A DNA stretch of 64,000 nucleotides from the NCBI GenBank assembly GCA_014607495.2, contig CP053169.1:6882001-6946000 (forward strand), written 5' to 3'. Origin of the DNA: Carposina sasakii (Eukaryota; Arthropoda; Insecta; Lepidoptera; Carposinidae). Below are positions 59,001 to 64,000 of this stretch, one piece after another. Position 1 is the first letter of the stretch. The number at the start of each line of letters is the position of its first letter. The notes under the pieces are model-generated. The model had not been told where the DNA came from and made no database searches. It saw nothing but the letters and a program-made list of their open reading frames with translations. Both the position numbers and the translations under genes were made by a program.

Positions 59001-61315
59001 TATTTTACCAATAATCCTTAATTTACTTACTTATACAAATGTGCTACTGGAACTTTTTTATTTCAGAAATAAGGAAGCACAAGAAAGAGAGAACAAACGT
59101 TTACTAACTAGAATACAAAACTTAGAAGCTGAAATAGCGAGAGAAAAAGCCTTGGCAAGACAAGAGCAACACAAAACTGTGATAGCTGTGACGGACGCAT
59201 ACGATGAAAGACTTGTAAATAATCTAAAGGATGAAGTAGGTAAAGCTAAAGAAACAGCAGATGGCTTACAAAAACAATATTTGAGATCAGCAGAGGAAAG
59301 AGACGACGCGCTGACGGAATTAGAGGAAGTAAAACGTAAAAATGCTGAATTAGAAAAGAAGCTAGAGCAAGCGTTAGCGGTAAGTAAACCATATTAACAT
59401 ATTTTATATATTAATGCTTTGCTTCTAACTAATATAAATATTTAATGCTTTAACCATTTGCAGAGTAAAATTGAAGACTCATATATTTCTGAGGAGCCAA
59501 TGTCTTTCTATCAAAAGAGGCAACTCGAATTTGAAAGGGAATGTAGGTTGTTAGATATAGATGTTAATTCTGTTGAAGCACACGAACTAAGGAAAAGCGC
59601 TGCTAACAAAAATATTGCTAATACTAATGCTTACACTTATGCTAATTATAACGATGATAATGATGATGAGGTATGTAGGTAACATTATTAATTTGATGTC
59701 ATTGATGTAAGGAATGGTAGGTAAATTATATTACTTTCCAGGGTATAATACCTTTGGGCATGAGCTCCAGGCGTTCCAGTCACGCTATCAAGCAACTGTC
59801 TGTTACTAGAGATGACAGCTTTGAAGAGGAAGACTTATCTGATGAACAAGAAGTGAGTAACTTTTTATAGAATTAGGGCTGATTTTTCCAATGATCCGAT
59901 AATATGGGTATCTGAAGGAAAAAGGTGACGCTGTTTCTATGAGAGTATACAGTGTTTTGTGGTCACTATCTTGATCAAGTTTCAGAGAAAAACAACATAA
60001 TATTCTGCAATCAGGCTTTACATAGGCATCTAAAAATTAAATATTCGTACTTAGAATAATGATTCGCTCCGCGCGGAGTGAAGACCAATGGTTAATCTAA
60101 GTATTCGTAATATTTGACGTTGTTTTGGCATTACAGGAAGAAAGCGAAGAAAAAAAACAGAAACGTATGGAGAAGGAGGTTAGGAACATAAGAAACCGTA
60201 TTCGACACTTGAAGGTCAAGCAAGATAACATGAAGAGAGAAAGAATGGGATACAAAATGGCTTTGAAAAACCAACAAGCTGCACTCAAGTCAGTACTTAA
60301 TATCAGTTTAGAATTGACGTATGATAAGATTTTAAAGCAATTTTTATTTGAGTTCATTGAAGTGTTGAATTTTAGATAGTTATTCATAGTATTGTGGATT
60401 CAATTGCCTGATTAAATTCACTGCACAAAACCTACCTACCTACTAATAAGTAGTTTCTAGATTTATGTACCCACGTTTGTTCGCTCTTAATAATGTTTTA
60501 GGGTAATTTTAGTAAAATATTACATCACTGTCTCCTTCTTTCATTGGCACTGTTTTTCGTACTAACTTGACCTGCCTACTTCTTTTACAACTTCGACAGT
60601 TTTCAAGATAAGTACCTACTTACTCTACATATACTAATCTTCTTCGCTGTTACAACGTAACAATTCTACTTACCTAAAATAAAATATAGCTACACTATAT
60701 AGATTTACGTAAAAAGTGATACTTATGACGATTAAGTTACGAGACGATTTATACAATTTCAGGGACGAGAAACGGAAATACAAGGAGTTGAAACGAGAAG
60801 TCGATAAGATGGCTGCTATGATGAAAGAAGTTGGTTCAGATGAAGAAGATGATGACGAAGAAGAAGAAGAGGAATCTGAAGAAGAGAAGAAATCTGAAAG
60901 TGAAGAGGAGGAGACCGAGACAGAAACAGAACAAGACACGGAGAGCGAAACGGAAAGTGAAAGTGAACCCGAGGTATGTATAAATATTAAAACATTCTCG
61001 TAACTCGCTTCCTCCTAATATAAAGAATTTTCATATTTTTTACTTCTAATTTTTGACCAACAATCACGTAGTGATATCTATTTTATTCGTTTTAAAAACC
61101 TAATTATGAAATTTCAGGACGCCCCCCTGCCCAAGAAAAAGGAAAATCTGACAACGCGAGCGAAAAGGCATGAGGCAAGGGTGAACGCGTTGAAGAAGGG
61201 CAACGCCTTGCTTATCGCCAACGTGGACCGGCTTAAGGATGATGTGCTGAAGCAGCGGGAGGAATCGGCATCACTTCAGCAAGAGCTAGACTCCCTAATC
61301 AATGATCTCGAATAG
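47004..61315 (+). CDS. Forked/espin-like actin-bundling coiled-coil protein, long isoform
   Basis: Predicted cytoskeletal protein. Exons: 47004-47199 (ATG at 47010), 52817-53235, 53485-53647, 58046-58256, 58455-58746, 58885-58985, 59067-59379, 59464-59670, 59742-59852, 60137-60288, 60763-60973, 61118-61315. All phases join, giving 855 residues. Order: Pro/Lys-rich N-terminus (PPWVKDKDAEAPPPWTQRKL), Lys-rich low-complexity region (65-205), polyproline (about 262-280), two WH2-like motifs (DMMKEVEGGKKLKKV about 309-323; ILLKEISKGVKLKKT about 357-371), the block LRKFRRQMTIEEQVQKSMS, a long coiled coil (about 430-570), an acidic E/S/T run, and a C-terminal coiled coil. The second WH2-like motif with the following block is what I associate with insect forked, which bundles actin in bristles. 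No ankyrin repeats are visible, so it would be a short forked form or a related protein. An acceptor-like AG precedes 47004, so further 5' exons are possible. Confidence 0.8.
47251..47478 (+). mobile_element. Lep1-type repeat in intron 1 of the forked-like gene
   Basis: GACGACCGCGACTTCGTCCG, CGTGGGCTGCAG, CCCGGGATAAAAAGTAGCTT, AATTTTATTAAAATCGCTCC and ACTTTCGCGTTTATAATATT. A well-kept copy that begins about 50 bp after the exon. Confidence 0.78.
49140..49395 (+). repeat. RTE-tail repeat in intron 1
   Basis: CCCGTGGGTATCGTACGAGG, GATTAAGGGTTTCCGGGAGG, GTCACCAACCCGCCTGGTGG and GGAGGCCTACGTCCAACAGT, followed by AGAAGAAGAAGAA instead of the usual GAT tail. A related, more diverged copy lies at about 57105-57265. 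Confidence 0.78.
53485..53718 (+). CDS. Read-through version of exon 3: alternative C-terminus
   Basis: If the donor at 53648 (GAA|GTAAGG) is not used, the frame continues in the same phase for 23 more codons (SKELYVNITNKITIEISKDL, GYA, stop at 53716-53718). The result would be a 280-residue protein without the polyproline, WH2-like and coiled-coil parts. It may be a real intron-retention isoform or chance. Confidence 0.3.
   Translation, partial: LPPRKPSLQKQLSKDEPVKKWRDPLHERVKESIDKTLANEVPKGHTLTKNESLRSKELYVNITNKITIEISKDLGYA
54063..54413 (+). mobile_element. tRNA-derived SINE with (ATC)n tail
   Basis: Head GCGGTGATAGCCCAGTGGTT and AAGACGTGCACCTTCCAAGC (A box) and a degraded B box (AATTTAATCCCAGCC), then a body with CTCGTGTCTCGGAAAGCACG, GTCGTGTCGGCTTTCCGTCC and CGAAATACGGTCGGAGATCA, ending ATCATCATCATCA. 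About 350 bp, nearly full-length. Located in the intron between exons 3 and 4 of the forked-like gene. Confidence 0.88.
55480..55719 (+). promoter_or_regulatory. Alternative promoter and first exon of the forked-like gene
   Basis: An ATG at 55680 opens a 13-codon frame (MTEMDDDSAYGHK) ending one base into the next codon at a donor (AAAG|GTACTG, exon end 55719). That phase is exactly what the acceptor at 58046 requires, so the short form would read MTEMDDDSAYGHKGLLKPAP and total 611 residues. Upstream, AGACAGTTCCGTGTTCGTTGC at about 55480 resembles an arthropod initiator with a GC-richer leader. Coding part: 55680-55719. Confidence 0.6.
56060..56259 (+). mobile_element. R1 repeat, copy 9, internally deleted
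   Basis: Both ends are present (TACAGGATATTTTTTGGTC; GGCAACGAAAAAACACCCTGTA), but about 180 bp between the CATAAATGCACA block and GTACCCTTCG are missing. Confidence 0.75.
57300..57921. mobile_element. hAT-type element (CAGGGCCGGATT ends), copy a, with nested insertion
   Basis: Starts CAGGGCCGCATTTAGAGATC and ends TTAATCCGGCCCTG. Flanking octamers CCTATAGC (57292-57299) and CTTATAGC (57922-57929) are a target duplication with one mismatch. A stretch at about 57560-57805, beginning ATATTTATTTATTTATATTT, has no counterpart in copy b and is a nested insertion. Copy b is at 61562-61899 in the opposite orientation. Confidence 0.85.
60838..60973 (+). repeat. Acidic Glu/Ser/Thr-rich low-complexity coding segment
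   Basis: Within exon 60763-60973 the reading frame is almost only GAA/GAG with AGT/GAC/ACA, giving E-rich and E-T/E-S alternating runs between two coiled-coil segments. Such repeat coding is prone to length change. Confidence 0.8.
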
Positions 61316-61561
61316 AGTTGACGGAAAGAAAGAGGATCATTTTAACAAAACTATGTTATCACTTATTAAGCTTTACCTAAGTATTTATTTATGTAGCTTT
61401 CTACCTATCTACGTGATTTTATATTCTCATTATTCTGCCTAAGTAACGTAAAGCTAGTGTGTTTCATCAAATAGTTGGTTTGAATGATGGCGCTAGTTGG
61501 GTACATACTATGTGTATTATTATTTTTGTATTACTACAAACACTAAATCAGGCATAGGAAT

Positions 61562-61899
61562 CAGGGCCGGATTTAGGGGAGGCCAATCGGGGCGATTGCC
61601 CCGGGGCCTCCACAAACGGCGGACCCACAATAGAGATTTCGAAAAAAAAAACTATTAAATTCCAACTAGTAAACATCTTTTCCTTCGATATTTTTTTTGG
61701 CTCTTTTACCTTTACCTACAGTACTTTGTACATACTTAGGTACGTGATTATTTGATTATATTATTCTTAAATATTAACAGAAATCATTGATCTATATTTG
61801 TTCACTCCAAATAGGCAATCAATAAAATAAAAATTTGGGGCAAGGGGGCCTCCGCTCCTTTGTTGCCCCGAGGCCTCCAGGCCTCTAAATCTGGCCCTG
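61562..61899. mobile_element. hAT-type MITE (CAGGGCCGGATT ends), copy b, perfect target duplication
   Basis: 338 bp from CAGGGCCGGATTTAGGGGAG to AGGCCTCTAAATCTGGCCCTG, flanked by the identical octamer ATAGGAAT (61554-61561, 61900-61907). The interior matches copy a in reverse (GGGGCAAGGGGGCCTCCGCT, GTTGCCCCGAGGCCTCC). Confidence 0.9.
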
Positions 61900-62428
61900 A
61901 TAGGAATTATTCTATGAACTATCTACTAGTAATTATCACATCGGTAGGAACCTACTATATGTTACCTAGATACCTACCTACTATCTAGTTACGCCTCTTT
62001 TTTATGGGCTTACTTTTTAATGTTAACTTTAACTGCAGTGCTATGAACTGAGTCTTCGACCAATGCTATAATTTCTTCCTATTACGTATGTCAGTACCTA
62101 CCTAGTAGGTAGTTAAATAGGTACCTATAACTATGTTTTTAATTTTATTTATTATCACGAATTAAGATTTATATGAGCATTGAAGTTATTTGAGGTTAAA
62201 AACAATTTTATTAATAGATCCCTAAATCATTACCTTATCGCTAATTTTACAACTTGTAATGTGATTTGTACATAATATTTTTTATAAGTTTTGGTAAGTA
62301 AGAACATCTAATAAAAGTATTGTATCTATCTACTCATACCAAAGAACATTTTAATAAAATTATACACGAAAATTTGCCGTTTTGTTTCCTATAGTAAATT
62401 TTAAATTAAGTACGTAGCTAGGTAGGTA

Positions 62429-62805
62429 TACAGATTGTTTTTTCGTTGCCACCCTTAACGAACGTACTCTATACATCAAATAAAGTAAGATTATGCCAAA
62501 AAAAATGCTGGGAAACGATGTAAATTTTTTTGTTTTTTTTTTTTAATTACTTGATCGGGCGAAATTTATAGTGTCCAGTGTTTACGCTAGTTTTTTCATA
62601 GACAGATATTAATAATTTGTCGTGAAAAAATCTTGCTAAACGCGTCAATGTGATTTTTATGGAGAAAAACGGAGTCTGTTTACTTAACTATGGACCCAAA
62701 TATTTTGGAAACCAGACACTTCCTGCTTCCATGGAGAAAAATGATCATAATGATGAGGAGATTCCGTAGTTTTCGGGAACGTTGACGACCCAAAATCACT
62801 CTGTA
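62429..62805 (-). mobile_element. R1 repeat, copy 10
   Basis: Reversed copy from TACAGATTGTTTTTTCGTTG to GTTGACGACCCAAAATCACTCTGTA. Confidence 0.8.
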
Positions 62806-63886
62806 TAAGGTCTATCCAAAATGAATGATTATCTTTTGACACGAAACTAGGTAGGTAAAAAGAAACAACTTTCACTATGGGACCAACATAACAATGGGAT
62901 TGAGGACTTCTCAATGTGTGCTTCTCACGTTAGGATAATAAATTAGAGCGGTCCCCCGACGCGACAAAATTTAATCAAAAATTTCATACGTACGGTCAAC
63001 AGCAGGCCAAGATAACCATTTGCAGTTCAAAATCAGCGGTTATGCCTCCGACATAAAGGTGGCACAAAGTCCCGAGTAGATAGTCTGACATGCTTTAGTT
63101 GGTACTTACGTAGTGTTAAAAGTTATTTTTTGCTTTTTATAGGATTTAACATTTTAAACCTTTTGTCATAATGATTGCGTACTTTTTTGTCATAATGATT
63201 GCGTACTTTTTTTGGGTCGGGGGTTTTTTTATCGATTTTGCTTCACGGTCGTATCGTAGCGTTGCTAATATTAGGTACATTATGCCGCATAAAGTTCTAA
63301 CGTTCGGTCAGCCCACTCCCTCTCCCTGTGCTACACCCTGTATACTCTAGTAAGTACTGCAGGCTAATGAGATGTAAGTATACTAGGGTGACTGAACCAG
63401 TTGCAATCGCAAAGGATTGATTAGTGACGGACGTCGCATTATCGATGCGGCATGGTGGTTGTCCATCTGTGCACGATGAGGTTGACCGTGGGAAGCCAGC
63501 ATAGGATTTTATGACGTGTAGATTGCCCTTAACGGTTTCTAGAAAAAATATAAATGAACGCTGCAATACGTCTAGTTCTGTTATTGCATACTAGATGGCG
63601 CTGTGCCCCTGTGATATGTTTCAGTAGCAATTTTTTTTTATTATTTATATAAGTGAGACAGCCTTACACAAAATGTAAAGAGTCAAACAAAGATAAAAGA
63701 TTAAAAACGAATATACTTACTTATTCTTTGGCTGTCATGTAATTTTGACATAGATTTAGGAATTTTGATTTATGTCAAATAAAATGTCATAACAAAAAGC
63801 TGTTTGTCGGATTTGAAAATTATTATAACGAAAACGAACCATTTGTTATACGAGGATTTGTTTATATTGTGATTTAGCAAACGAAA

Positions 63887-64000
63887 ATGCCTCCGACGGA
63901 CGTTGATATGCCACAAGTTGTTGCAACGTTGAAACCAAATCCGCGAAACAATGCGACTATGTTCAAAATATTTCAAAATGTTCAATATAATGTGGTTCAG
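63887..64000 (+). CDS. Unrecognised gene, first 38 codons, truncated by the window end
   Basis: ATG at 63887 in a good start context (AACGAAAATG) opens a frame that is still open at the last base. It begins MPPTDVDMPQVVATLKPNPR and continues NNATMFKIFQNVQYNVVQ. The composition is protein-like and upstream DNA is AT-rich with stops in frame, so it is probably a true N-terminus. There is no signal peptide or motif I can name; the family cannot be told from 38 residues. Confidence 0.55.
   Translation, partial: MPPTDVDMPQVVATLKPNPRNNATMFKIFQNVQYNVVQ

Larger units (their letters stand above)
61316..63886. other. 3' flank of the forked-like gene and intergenic repeats
   Basis: No further coding sequence found. 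AATAAA motifs occur near 62308 and 62350 and could end the transcript, in which case hAT copy b (61562-61899) would be within its 3' UTR. R1 copy 10 lies at 62429-62805. A tandem duplication of a 26-bp unit (TTGTCATAATGATTGCGTAC...) is at about 63164-63213. Confidence 0.5.

Noticed and set aside
60670..60939. Serine-rich minus-strand open frame
   Set aside because: Antisense of the (GAA)n acidic coding run in exon 60763-60973.
63297..63566. 89-codon minus-strand open frame
   Set aside because: No recognisable motif; the segment looks like a decayed repeat, and I could not find a start or splice context.
1..64000. CRISPR arrays, operons, phage or plasmid features
   Set aside because: The window is eukaryotic with spliced genes; direct repeats found are transposon copies or microsatellites.

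Overview
The window is nuclear DNA from an insect, almost certainly a moth or butterfly. It is AT-rich, its genes are split by many short GT-AG introns, and it is full of repeats typical of Lepidoptera: RTE-type LINE 3' tips ending in (ATG)n, interspersed repeats carrying the phrase GACTTCGTCCGCGTGGA, tRNA-derived SINEs, and small elements ending in ACAGGGTG. There is no sign of bacterial or plasmid organisation. All identifications come from reading the sequence; no search was run.

From left to right. (1) 2060-13433, plus strand: the last 18 coding exons of a small G protein signaling modulator (SGSM1/2 family). It carries the end of the RUN domain, the Rab-binding/PH-like region and a complete split TBC RabGAP domain with both catalytic fingers. 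Its 5' exons lie to the left of the exons seen. (2) 13434-17983: 3' flank and repeats. (3) 17984-37644, minus strand: four tandem peptidoglycan recognition protein (PGRP) genes, here called A to D from left to right. Each has four coding exons with the same intron phases (1, 2, 1) and a third exon of exactly 119 nt. All four have an N-terminal hydrophobic segment and the complete H/Y/H/C zinc set of N-acetylmuramoyl-L-alanine amidases. A and B look like PGRP-LB-type amidases (GDWR motif); C and D form a second subtype (GDFV/GDFI). (4) 37645-47003: no host gene seen; two decayed LINE 3' ends and many small repeats. (5) 47004-61315, plus strand: a multi-exon gene for an actin-associated coiled-coil protein with a polyproline stretch and two WH2-like motifs, best matched to forked/espin. 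The sequence predicts two promoters and one intron-read-through end. (6) 61316-63886: repeats and intergenic DNA. (7) 63887-64000, plus strand: the first 38 codons of an unrecognised gene that leaves the window.

Functionally the window joins a membrane-traffic RabGAP, an innate-immunity cluster of secreted peptidoglycan amidases and a cytoskeletal gene; nothing suggests that they act together. The PGRP block is the accessory, recently expanded part. It is also where the most abundant local repeat is concentrated (6 of 10 copies of one roughly 380-bp family lie between 21 and 34.2 kb), including one copy inserted beside a predicted kappaB/TATA promoter of PGRP-A.
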